From Geoglobus sp. (lineage in GTDB: Archaea; Halobacteriota; Archaeoglobi; Archaeoglobales; Archaeoglobaceae): a stretch of 23,304 bases of DNA. Shown piece by piece: positions 1 through 6,399 of the stretch; position 1 is the stretch's first letter; each line of letters begins with the position of its first letter. The notes under the pieces are model-generated. The model did no database searches, was not told the origin of the DNA, and worked only from the letters and a program-made list of their open reading frames with translations. The stretch is taken from assembly GCA_015523645.1 (NCBI GenBank), contig WAJY01000083.1, positions 1-23,304 on the forward strand. The letters run 5' to 3'. The position numbers and the translations under genes are program-made.

Positions 1-238
1 GCTTATACATGGTTTAACTTATCTGGAAATAGAAAGAAAAGAGCTTTTAAGCAGGAGAAATGAAGTTAGAAAAGAGCTTTTTGAATTCATAGAGAGAGCT
101 GATAAAAACAGCTGGTATGTAGATTATGTAGCTTCATGGCTCAGGGAGATTGAGCTTCTTCCGGGAAGAAAGAGAGCAGCCACATACAAACATCGCATAG
201 CTGATTTAACAGGGCATGGAGAGTATCCGTGCGATTAA
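1..238 (+). CDS. C-terminal fragment of an unrecognised protein (5' end outside window)
   Basis: An open frame runs from the window edge (first whole codon at position 2) to a TAA at 236-238 and gives 78 residues. The fragment is rich in Lys, Arg and Glu and looks helical. It has a Trp/Tyr-containing segment (NSWYVDYVASWLREIE) and ends in TGHGEYPCD. I do not recognise the family. The residue composition is normal for a protein and the frame is uninterrupted, which supports a real gene tail and not noise. It converges on the minus-strand gene that ends at 235, so the two stop codons overlap by 4 nt. No terminator-like structure separates them. Function cannot be stated from this fragment. Confidence 0.55.
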   Translation, partial: LIHGLTYLEIERKELLSRRNEVRKELFEFIERADKNSWYVDYVASWLREIELLPGRKRAATYKHRIADLTGHGEYPCD

Positions 239-1197
239 ACTATAGATTCCCATTCCATGGTGTATGTGCTGCCAACCACAGGATCTGGAATGTACCATAG
301 AAGCCTTACCCTACCATCCTTTATGTACCAGAAAGGCTGTATGGACACTTTTCCACTTTTTCCGTTCTTACTCTTGAATGTTGCGACAAGCCTTTTTATC
401 CTCTTAACTTCTTTCTGAAGAGCGACACTTATTATAACTATCTTCGCCGGTGTATTTGCATCGTAATATATTCTGTCACCCTTCAGAGCTATAGCTTTCC
501 TCCTTTTACGTCTGTACCAGTACATATACGTCTCATTTTTTCTCACAGGTTTGCTAAAATGTATCTCGACATGCACATTCTTTCGTGGCAGATCTTCACT
601 CTCGAGGAGCTCTACTGTCAGTCTATTTCCTTCATTGTCAAAGGCTTCTATTTCCAGTTCTTTGAATGTCAGAAATCCTTCCTCTGTGAAGAACCAGTGC
701 TTCTGTTTTTCTATCTGATCATCAGCTGTGTTCGTGAATACAAAGAACTCGAAAACCTCTATATCACCTTCAACATTGAGAACGTCGTAGTCCAGAAATA
801 CAAGCAAATCATACCTGCCTTTCGGGATTTTCAGCTCAATCTGTCCATAATTTTTGGGGTAAATGTGGTAAAATCCGATGTATTCGTCGTTTAACTTATA
901 GAAATATCTCGCTTTTGAGTCATATACCCTCTTAAGCCTTTTATCAGCCTTTACCATTTTCACAAACCCCATTTTTACAAGTTCGTTAGCATGATATCGA
1001 ATATTGTCAATTTTTGTGTCTACTCCTTGTTTTTTGAGTTCACTTTGAAGCATCCTTGCGCTGAACAGTTTGTCTTTTTTATTAGCCAGTATCTCAAGAA
1101 TCGAAGCTTTTATTTCACTCATTTTTGATAATTCTTTCTTACTCAAAGGTTTGAGGTTAAGTTTTTCACCGGAAAAAGCCTCAATCAAGTAAAGCAT
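235..1197 (-). CDS. Winged-helix domain protein with a C-terminal beta-rich domain, function unknown
   Basis: 320 residues. Residues about 25-100 look like a winged helix-turn-helix: helices around ASILEILANKK and SARMLQSELKKQ, a recognition-helix-like stretch DNIRYHANELVKMG, then a wing reaching KLND. The remaining ~220 residues are rich in aromatic and beta-forming residues (for example FYHIYPKNYGQIELKIP and HWFFTEEGFLTF), with no motif I recognise. A role as a DNA-binding regulator is inferred from the N-terminal domain only. The ATG at 1197 has no clear Shine-Dalgarno; an internal ATG at residue 26 (MSEIKAS) is an alternative start just before the domain. The gene is divergent from the gene at 1426, with a TATA-like box at 1250-1257, and its stop overlaps the stop of the fragment at 1-238. 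Confidence 0.75.
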   Translation of the reverse strand: MLYLIEAFSGEKLNLKPLSKKELSKMSEIKASILEILANKKDKLFSARMLQSELKKQGVDTKIDNIRYHANELVKMGFVKMVKADKRLKRVYDSKARYFYKLNDEYIGFYHIYPKNYGQIELKIPKGRYDLLVFLDYDVLNVEGDIEVFEFFVFTNTADDQIEKQKHWFFTEEGFLTFKELEIEAFDNEGNRLTVELLESEDLPRKNVHVEIHFSKPVRKNETYMYWYRRKRRKAIALKGDRIYYDANTPAKIVIISVALQKEVKRIKRLVATFKSKNGKSGKVSIQPFWYIKDGRVRLLWYIPDPVVGSTYTMEWESIV

Positions 1198-1249
1198 ATC
1201 AAGTGTAGCCTGACCAAAATTAATTTCATTTTCGCCGTAACAAAAATGC

Positions 1250-1257
1250 GTATATAA
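1250..1257 (-). promoter_or_regulatory. TATA box for the winged-helix gene at 235-1197
   Basis: TTATATAC on the minus strand, the same octamer as in front of ribH. With the usual ~26-nt TATA-to-start spacing of archaeal promoters, transcription would begin near 1227, giving a leader of about 30 nt before the ATG at 1197. Confidence 0.4.
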
Positions 1258-1327
1258 TGGGGATATTGCACAGCTAAATAATATACGCTACTATTTCATG
1301 GATACGAATTCAATCCAAGCATTTTGT

Positions 1328-1360
1328 GAGTAAAACTCGACAAGAAAGCGAGTTTCTCTC
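1328..1360. promoter_or_regulatory. Imperfect inverted repeat, possible operator between divergent genes
   Basis: AAACTCG at 1333-1339 and CGAGTTT at 1349-1355 are perfect complements around a 9-nt centre. After two mismatched positions the pairing resumes (GAG at 1328-1330 with CTC at 1358-1360), giving 12-nt arms with 10 matches. It lies 66-98 nt upstream of the gene at 1426 and between two genes for probable DNA-binding proteins, so an operator for autoregulation is plausible. As RNA it could also be a hairpin. Confidence 0.4.
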
Positions 1361-1425
1361 TAGAAAAATAAAATCGCCGTAATCTTAGCTTTTGTAGGAG
1401 TTTTTACAAGTATTATTAGATAGCT

Positions 1426-2181
1426 ATGACACGCGATAACTCCGAGTCTAAAGATGTTAAGTCGAATGAAGTTAATCAAAAGGTTGCAGAGATAATCAAA
1501 AGAGAGCTAAGGAAGGGGAGGATTTCTGTTGAAAGAAAAATAATTGAAGAGCAGCAAAATGAGTATGTGAAAAGGAGACTGGAAAATTTTAATGATTTTA
1601 TCTTTAAAATCAAGGAACTTGGGGAGAAACCGCCAAAATCCACTCACAGGAATGAATACATAAGATACAGGCACAAGCTTGATGAACTTGTATGCGTTTG
1701 GGATGAGCTGCTCGAATGCCTGCCCCGTTTTACAGGAGATGAACTGAGAGAATTTATTGAAGGAGAAGTTAAAGGAGGGGAGAGCAGAGAAAGGTGTTTT
1801 GATATAGCATTAATGCTTGCGGCAAGAGATGAGCCCATGAGCTTTGGTGAGATTGTAAAGAAGGCAAGATGGCTTAAAAGCTTTGCAGGACTTAATGAGA
1901 GTTCTCTGAACAAGACCCTGAGCAGGGTTCTCAAAAGTTTGAAGAGAATCAGGCTTGTTGTTAAGGCGACATACTACTTTAGACTTTTTAATTTGGGTGG
2001 AGGCTCAGAAAATCCCGCATCTGTTCTTGAAAGAAGGAAAAGAATCGATGAAAGGCTTGATAGATACCTTGCAAAAATTCTGAAAGAGATGTCGAATCTG
2101 AGAGAAAGTGTTGACAGAATGAGTGAAATGCTTACAAGAACGGGAAATTATTCTGATCTGTTTATTCGTCGTTTAAGATGA
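1426..2181 (+). CDS. Highly charged protein with a probable winged-helix segment, function unknown
   Basis: 251 residues, ATG start. The first ~60 residues are very rich in Lys, Arg and Glu and are probably helical or coiled-coil. A Cys-containing segment follows (LVCVWDELLECLPRF, about residues 88-102). Residues about 125-190 (from CFDIALMLAARDEPMSFGE through SLNKTLSRVLKSLKRIRLV to the aromatic TYYFRLF) read like a winged-helix domain. The C-terminal ~45 residues are another charged helix (RIDERLDRYLAKILKEMSN). No enzyme motif is visible and I do not know the family. No Shine-Dalgarno sits next to the ATG; an A/T-rich TATA-like run near 1364-1372 could serve as promoter. A nucleic-acid-binding or regulatory role is inferred from charge, fold impression and the divergent regulator next door. 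Confidence 0.7.
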   Translation: MTRDNSESKDVKSNEVNQKVAEIIKRELRKGRISVERKIIEEQQNEYVKRRLENFNDFIFKIKELGEKPPKSTHRNEYIRYRHKLDELVCVWDELLECLPRFTGDELREFIEGEVKGGESRERCFDIALMLAARDEPMSFGEIVKKARWLKSFAGLNESSLNKTLSRVLKSLKRIRLVVKATYYFRLFNLGGGSENPASVLERRKRIDERLDRYLAKILKEMSNLRESVDRMSEMLTRTGNYSDLFIRRLR

Positions 2182-2224
2182 CTGTCAAAAGCTGATTTTT
2201 GATCATGTCAGGGGTTCGAAAGTT

Positions 2225-2292
2225 CTGTCCAATCGTTTCTCCCGTGTGAAAGGTGACAAGCTTTCACGGAGCTTGTCTTCAGGAAATGACAG
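2225..2292. other. Possible structured RNA segment with mutually exclusive hairpins
   Basis: GACAAGCT (2255-2262) and AGCTTGTC (2270-2277) form a perfect 8-bp stem with a 7-nt loop. The loop-side sequence CTTTCACGG (2261-2269) can instead pair with CCGTGtgAAAG just upstream (2242-2252), with a 2-nt bulge. An outer CTGTC (2225-2229) / GACAG (2288-2292) pair could enclose both. The segment lies in the 225-nt gap between a plus-strand gene and tRNA-Gln and contains no ORF. It could be a small RNA (H/ACA-like), a 3' regulatory or termination structure, or coincidence. Strand is unknown. Confidence 0.25.
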
Positions 2293-2406
2293 CTAACTTG
2301 TCCTTGTTTAGTGACACAGAGTAAGGCATGGGTTGGATTTGTGCCGGAAAGTTCTGAAAAGTTTCCAACAGCCTATGAAGAAATTGAGCAAAAGGTTTAT
2401 AATCAA

Positions 2407-2479
2407 TAGCCCCGCGGGGATTCGAACCCCGGTCGCCGGCTCCAAAGGCCGGCATGATTGACCGCTACACCACGGGGCT
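2407..2479 (-). tRNA. tRNA-Gln (anticodon TTG)
   Basis: On the minus strand a complete cloverleaf can be written. The acceptor stem is AGCCCCG/CGGGGCT with discriminator A. The anticodon stem CCGGC/GCCGG closes the loop CTTTGGA, so the anticodon is TTG (Gln). The T arm contains GGTTCGAATCC. The total is 73 nt and no intron is present. CCA is not encoded: the bases after the discriminator are TTG, so the 3' end must be trimmed and CCA added. It stands alone, with no closely spaced minus-strand neighbour downstream. Confidence 0.96.
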
Positions 2480-2501
2480 TTTATCAAATCTGCTTGTATT
2501 C

Positions 2502-2510
2502 AGTTTTTAT
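2502..2510 (-). promoter_or_regulatory. TATA-like box for tRNA-Gln
   Basis: Minus-strand ATAAAAACT is centred about 27 nt before the first base of the mature tRNA, the spacing expected if transcription starts at or just before the tRNA. The match is A/T-rich but not a strong consensus. Confidence 0.4.
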
Positions 2511-2531
2511 TGTTTTCTGAAGCAAAGGTTT

Positions 2532-3398
2532 TTAGATTTTAATTAGAGTCCCGGCAATGTTGGTTGAGAAGTTTGTTGCCTGCTCAACGTGCAATTCAGC
2601 TTTTAAGCCATCTGATCTGATATGAAGGGTGAGTTTGAACTCGATTGTTGATCTCTCCCCATTCCTCACATGCTTGATCCACCAATCTGGGATCTTTGTG
2701 TTGTCTAGCAGGAATGTAGCGCTGAACTTTCTCTTTTCTTCTGGTTTGAGAGTTATGTTCAGCTCATCCACCCCTCTGCCAACTTCCACACCATTAATCA
2801 GTACCCTGTAGTCAATTCTGCCAATTTCGAGATCGATCATTCCTTTGTTCAGTGCTTCTCCATATAATGAAATTTCAGTTATAAAATTAGATACCCTACC
2901 CCTTTTTATTTTCAAGTTTCTAATCTCGAAAATCTCCTTTCCTCCAAACAAAAGACTCTCATCCTTTAGCCTTCTTTCAAAAATGTCTGTTTCAAATTTT
3001 TTTTTGAATTTCTCATAGGTCTTCAGTTCGGTAAAAAAGAGGTTTACAGCTGGATATACTTTAACAAGAATCTCACTGCTCTCGTTTGATTCCAAATGCA
3101 AAACCCATATATTCCTGATTCTTTCATTGTCAATCTTTATATCAAGAATTGCTTTGTCTCTATAAATTTTTATTGCATGACCCTCGGCTATCTCAATGCC
3201 GTTGATGTAAAGCAAAGATTCAACGTCACTTAATGGAAGAAATGGGAGTGGATTTTCTAGCTTGGCATCAACAATCAGCTCTGAATACTCTTGACTCACG
3301 TTTCCCCAATGCATCTGTATATCGGTAACTTTAGGCTGAATACATCCCATTATCAGTGGTATCAGCATGACAGCAAGAAGTCTCATAATCTTCTGCAT
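2532..3398 (-). CDS. Lipoprotein with two LEA14/WHy-like (LEA type 2) domains
   Basis: 288 residues. The N-terminus is a signal peptide with a lipobox: MQKIMRLL, a hydrophobic core, then LIMGC with Cys19 as the probable lipidated residue, so the protein should sit on the outer face of the membrane. The rest looks like two copies of the LEA type 2 / WHy beta-sandwich. The first (about residues 25-120) has VDAKLENPLPFLPLSDVESLLYINGIEIAEG split over its strands; the second (about 155-285) repeats the plan with ISLYGEALNKG and YRVLINGVEVGRGV. WHy domains are known from desiccation-related plant proteins and are common in archaea, where the role is unclear. An ATG at residue 5 is a possible alternative start. 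The gene is divergent from ribH. Confidence 0.8.
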   Translation of the reverse strand: MQKIMRLLAVMLIPLIMGCIQPKVTDIQMHWGNVSQEYSELIVDAKLENPLPFLPLSDVESLLYINGIEIAEGHAIKIYRDKAILDIKIDNERIRNIWVLHLESNESSEILVKVYPAVNLFFTELKTYEKFKKKFETDIFERRLKDESLLFGGKEIFEIRNLKIKRGRVSNFITEISLYGEALNKGMIDLEIGRIDYRVLINGVEVGRGVDELNITLKPEEKRKFSATFLLDNTKIPDWWIKHVRNGERSTIEFKLTLHIRSDGLKAELHVEQATNFSTNIAGTLIKI

Positions 3399-3475
3399 CT
3401 TCCCTTGCAGATAATCTTTTCTTCATTTCTGATGCTTAGAATTGAAAATGCCCTAGGAGAGGTTAGGAGTTATTG

Positions 3476-3483
3476 TTATATAC
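3476..3483 (+). promoter_or_regulatory. TATA box of the ribH promoter
   Basis: TTATATAC is centred 24-25 nt before the ribH ATG at 3504. With normal archaeal spacing the transcript would begin at or within a few bases of the ATG. No Shine-Dalgarno is present between the box and the ATG, which fits a leaderless ribH message. Confidence 0.6.
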
Positions 3484-3503
3484 TCTGAGCAAAAGCTAAG
3501 AGC

Positions 3504-3929
3504 ATGGAAAAAATTAGACTTGGACTGATTGTAGCAGAATTCAACAGAGACATAACCTACATGATGGAGGTTCTTGCAAGAGAGCATGCTGAAATCCTCA
3601 ACTGCGATATTGCAGAGATAATTCGTGTGCCGGGAGTTTTTGACATTCCCATTGCTTTGAAAAAGATGCTTGAAAGGGGAAAAGTTGATGCTGTTGTCAC
3701 CCTTGGATGCGTTATAGAGGGTGAGACGGAACATGATGAGGTTGTGGCTCAACATTCAGCAAGGAAAATACTGGATCTGAGTCTGGAATATGGTATTCCC
3801 GTCACTCTGGGAATCAGCGGTCCTGGAATGGGAAGAATAGCAGCTCAGGAAAGAATAGACTATGCAAAGAGAGCCGTTGAAGCTGCTGCGAAGCTGGTGA
3901 GGAGGTTAAGGGATTATGAGCAGAGCTGA
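3504..3929 (+). CDS. ribH: 6,7-dimethyl-8-ribityllumazine synthase
   Basis: 141 residues, the usual size for archaeal lumazine synthase. The enzyme condenses 5-amino-6-ribitylaminouracil with 3,4-dihydroxy-2-butanone 4-phosphate to form the direct precursor of riboflavin; in the family it assembles as pentamers or icosahedral shells. Recognisable motifs are the substrate loop RVPGVFDIP (41-49), the phosphate and catalytic segment GCVIEGETEHDEV (68-80) with the proton-transfer His77, and the C-terminal GISGPGMGRIAAQER. The ATG at 3504 fits a promoter at 3476-3483 and lacks a ribosome binding site, so translation is probably leaderless. The 3' end overlaps the aminotransferase start by 14 nt, so the two are co-transcribed. 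No other riboflavin gene is nearby. Confidence 0.95.
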   Translation: MEKIRLGLIVAEFNRDITYMMEVLAREHAEILNCDIAEIIRVPGVFDIPIALKKMLERGKVDAVVTLGCVIEGETEHDEVVAQHSARKILDLSLEYGIPVTLGISGPGMGRIAAQERIDYAKRAVEAAAKLVRRLRDYEQS

Positions 3930-5061
3930 CCTCATAAAACCGTCAGCAACAATGAGGATCTCTGAAAGGGCAAAACAGCTAAAAAATGAAGGAAAAGATG
4001 TTGTTGACATGGGTCTTGGAGAACCGGATTTTAATACTCCAGAACACATAATCAATGAGGCATGCAAGGCTATGAAAGAGGGAAAAACAAACTATGCTCC
4101 CGCTCAAGGGATACCTGAGTTAAGGGAGGCAATAGCAGAAAAACTGAGAGAAGAAAATGACATACCAGCAAGCCCTGAAAATGTGATCGTTACAGCAGGA
4201 GCAAAGTATGCGATATATGAGGCGATGCAGGTCTTGATTAATCCGGGTGATGAGGTGGTTCTTCTTGAGCCTGCTTGGGTGAGCTATGAGGCATGCATTC
4301 TCCTTGCTGGAGGAAAACCGGTTTTTGTCAAACACTCACAGGATTTCAGGTCTGCAGACATAGAAGAATTCATCACGAGAAAGACAAAAATGATCGTTGT
4401 TAATTCCCCAAACAATCCTATTGGCGTTGTCTATCCATTCCAATTTCTAAAGAAAGTGGCTGATCTTGCTGTGGATCATGATCTCTACATACTCTCTGAT
4501 GAGGTTTACGAGAAGATAATTTTTGATGGTGAGCATGTAAGCATAGCCAGTTTTGATGGCTTGTTTGACAGAACAATAACTGTAAATGCTTTTTCAAAGA
4601 GCTATGCAATGACAGGATGGAGATTGGGATATGCTGTTGCAGAAAAGAGCATCATAGATAGGATGAGAAAGATCCAGTCTCATTCAATAAGCTCCCCAAC
4701 AACCTTCGTGCAGTATGCTGGAATAGCAGCATTGAAAGGAAGCCAGGAGTTTGTTAGGAAGATGGTTGAAGAATTCAGGAGAAGAAGGGATTTTATTGTG
4801 GAAGGGCTTGAGGAGCTAGGCTTTGAGTTTGCCCCGCCAGAAGGGGCATTCTACATATTCATGAACACCGGAATGGATGGAGATGAATTCAGCGAGAAGT
4901 TTCTTGAGAAATACCACGTTGCTGTTACCCCGGGTTCAAGTTTTGGAAGGAATTATGCCGAGTGGGTGAGGTTAAGTTATGCTACAAGTCTTGATAGAAT
5001 TCGGGAGATGCTGAGAAGGCTTGAGAGTTTTATGAGGGAGGAGAGTAAAGTTTTAACTTGA
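3916..5061 (+). CDS. aspC: Class I PLP-dependent aminotransferase, aspartate aminotransferase-like
   Basis: 381 residues, a fold-type I aminotransferase of the archaeal/thermophile aspartate aminotransferase group. It transfers an amino group between an amino acid and a 2-oxo acid through pyridoxal phosphate. Visible landmarks are GLGEPDFNTP (33-42), the AGAKYAIYEAM segment that helps hold the phosphate, NSPNNPIG (163-170) with the conserved Asn, SDEVYE around Asp194/195, and NAFSKSYAMTGWRLGY, where Lys228 should form the Schiff base. WVRLSYATS near the end holds the carboxylate-binding Arg. The ATG at 3916 is preceded by GGAGG at 3901-3905, inside ribH. Aspartate as the substrate is a family-level guess; the sequence alone does not settle amino-acid specificity. 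Confidence 0.88.
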   Translation: MSRADLIKPSATMRISERAKQLKNEGKDVVDMGLGEPDFNTPEHIINEACKAMKEGKTNYAPAQGIPELREAIAEKLREENDIPASPENVIVTAGAKYAIYEAMQVLINPGDEVVLLEPAWVSYEACILLAGGKPVFVKHSQDFRSADIEEFITRKTKMIVVNSPNNPIGVVYPFQFLKKVADLAVDHDLYILSDEVYEKIIFDGEHVSIASFDGLFDRTITVNAFSKSYAMTGWRLGYAVAEKSIIDRMRKIQSHSISSPTTFVQYAGIAALKGSQEFVRKMVEEFRRRRDFIVEGLEELGFEFAPPEGAFYIFMNTGMDGDEFSEKFLEKYHVAVTPGSSFGRNYAEWVRLSYATSLDRIREMLRRLESFMREESKVLT

Positions 5062-5125
5062 TGTAATTAGATTATCGTAGATAATAAAAAATTTTTTAAA
5101 TCACTGAGCTTAAGTGGTGAATGAA

Positions 5126-5770
5126 ATGGGTTCAATACTGCTTATAGGCTCTCCTGGAACTGGAAAAACTAGGCTCATTCTCAAGTATCTGAAGTATTAC
5201 AACAAAGCTCTCTGGGTGTCAACGACCGAGAGTGCTCCTGACGTGAGGAAAAAGCTAGATAACTACAGTGGAGACCTTTGGGTTGTTGACACACACACAT
5301 GGGATCAGAAGGTTAATGTTACAAGCAAGGACATAATTGTCAGCAATCCTATGAATCTCAATGAGGTGAGCATAGCAATAGGAAGAGCCTTGGATAATTT
5401 AAAAAAAGGATATTTCATAGCCTTTGACTCTATTTCAGGATTGCTACTTTATCACACACCACAGAAGGTTATACATTTTCTGAGAAACATTGTTGTGAGG
5501 ATGAATTCAGATGGAGGTGGAGGGATATTCACACTTGTTAAGAATGCCCACGATATTCATGCTGAAACCTCTATAAGTCTGATATTTCACAACATCGTTG
5601 AGCTTGAGAGAATTTTCAATCACAACAATGTGAGGAGGCTGATAAAGATAATCAGAGCATCAGAATACATTGAAAAGGAAATTGACGAACTAAAGCTTGT
5701 GAAAAATGATCTGATAATCTCTGATGAGCTTGATAGATTTATAAGGAGCCAACTGAGCATAAAAACATGA
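5126..5770 (+). CDS. Small RecA/KaiC-like P-loop ATPase
   Basis: 214 residues from the ATG at 5126. This start is preferred because GGTGA (5116-5120) sits 5 nt upstream; GTG codons at 5114 and 5117 are in frame but have no ribosome binding site and overlap this one. The protein opens directly with a Walker A motif, GSPGTGKT (8-15). A Walker B-like strand GYFIAFDSISGLL with Asp101 follows, as in the RecA/RAD55/KaiC/GvpD group of single-domain archaeal ATPases. The C-terminal third is charged and helical (ASEYIEKEIDELK). No DNA-binding or HTH extension is visible. The target is unknown. The last 4 nt overlap the CcdA gene, so the pair is almost certainly one operon. Confidence 0.75.
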   Translation: MGSILLIGSPGTGKTRLILKYLKYYNKALWVSTTESAPDVRKKLDNYSGDLWVVDTHTWDQKVNVTSKDIIVSNPMNLNEVSIAIGRALDNLKKGYFIAFDSISGLLLYHTPQKVIHFLRNIVVRMNSDGGGGIFTLVKNAHDIHAETSISLIFHNIVELERIFNHNNVRRLIKIIRASEYIEKEIDELKLVKNDLIISDELDRFIRSQLSIKT

Positions 5771-6399
5771 TAATCTTACTCTCCCTTTCATTTATTGCTG
5801 GATTAATTGCAGTAATCTCGCCATGCGTTCTTCCAATGGTTCCAGTAGTGTTTGCAGGATCTTATGGTAGCTGGAAAAGGGGCTTTTTGATAATTGCGGG
5901 CATGATACTGATGTTCATGTCACTTGGATACATCGCATCATTTGTAGGTAAGCTATGGATATTTAGCTTTGTTGCTTATGCAGGTTTAACCTTGTTTGGA
6001 GTCATCATGATAGATGACAGGCTTTATGAGAGATATTCGGTCTATTCTTCAAGAGTTGTTGGCAAACTGAGAGTTCCAGCTGACTCCCTTCTCTTCGGAG
6101 CCCTTCTTGGCATAATTTGGAGTCCATGCATAGGACCAATCATAGGGGCTTTGCTGAGCTACAATGCATTGAATTCGAGTGAAGTTGAAGGCATGCTTTC
6201 CATGCTCTTTTTTGGACTTGGAATTGCCACCAGCATATCACTCATAATTAAAGTTGGGGAGAGAGGAAGAATACTCTCATCTCTTGGAGAGAGGTTGAGA
6301 AAGCTTTCAGGCTACATCATAATCGCCTTCGTGATTCTCTCTGCTCTTGGAATAATCGACAAATTAGAGATGTTGCTATCAGCGATTCTTCCTATTTAG
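5767..6399 (+). CDS. ccdA: CcdA/DsbD-type membrane thiol-redox protein
   Basis: 210 residues with six probable membrane helices (about 3-28, 37-59, 64-82, 105-130, 137-161, 181-200) and a repeated SPC-containing hairpin: SPCVLP (Cys20) and WSPCIGP (Cys121). The paired Cys in two inverted halves is the hallmark of CcdA/DsbD transmembrane domains. These carry reducing equivalents from cytoplasmic thioredoxin across the membrane to extracytoplasmic partners, for example in cytochrome c maturation. The start ATG overlaps the preceding stop (ATGA). No cytochrome c assembly gene or thioredoxin lies nearby in this window. The last 21 nt overlap the 3' end of rnz on the other strand. Confidence 0.85.
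   Translation: MIILLSLSFIAGLIAVISPCVLPMVPVVFAGSYGSWKRGFLIIAGMILMFMSLGYIASFVGKLWIFSFVAYAGLTLFGVIMIDDRLYERYSVYSSRVVGKLRVPADSLLFGALLGIIWSPCIGPIIGALLSYNALNSSEVEGMLSMLFFGLGIATSISLIIKVGERGRILSSLGERLRKLSGYIIIAFVILSALGIIDKLEMLLSAILPI

Larger units (their letters stand above)
1232..1382. repeat. Two copies of the 9-mer TCGCCGTAA in the divergent control region
   Basis: TCGCCGTAA occurs at 1232-1240 and again, same orientation, at 1374-1382. The copies lie either side of the dyad at 1328-1360, in the 228-nt gap between two divergent genes. They could be half-sites for a regulator such as the adjacent winged-helix protein. Nine bases is short, so chance is possible. Confidence 0.3.

Noticed and set aside
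2211-2220. GGGGTTCGAA, identical to the T-arm core of tRNA-Gln but on the opposite strand 200 nt away; possible att remnant or tRNA relic
   Set aside because: Only 10 nt match and the flanks do not continue the tRNA sequence, so it cannot be told from chance.
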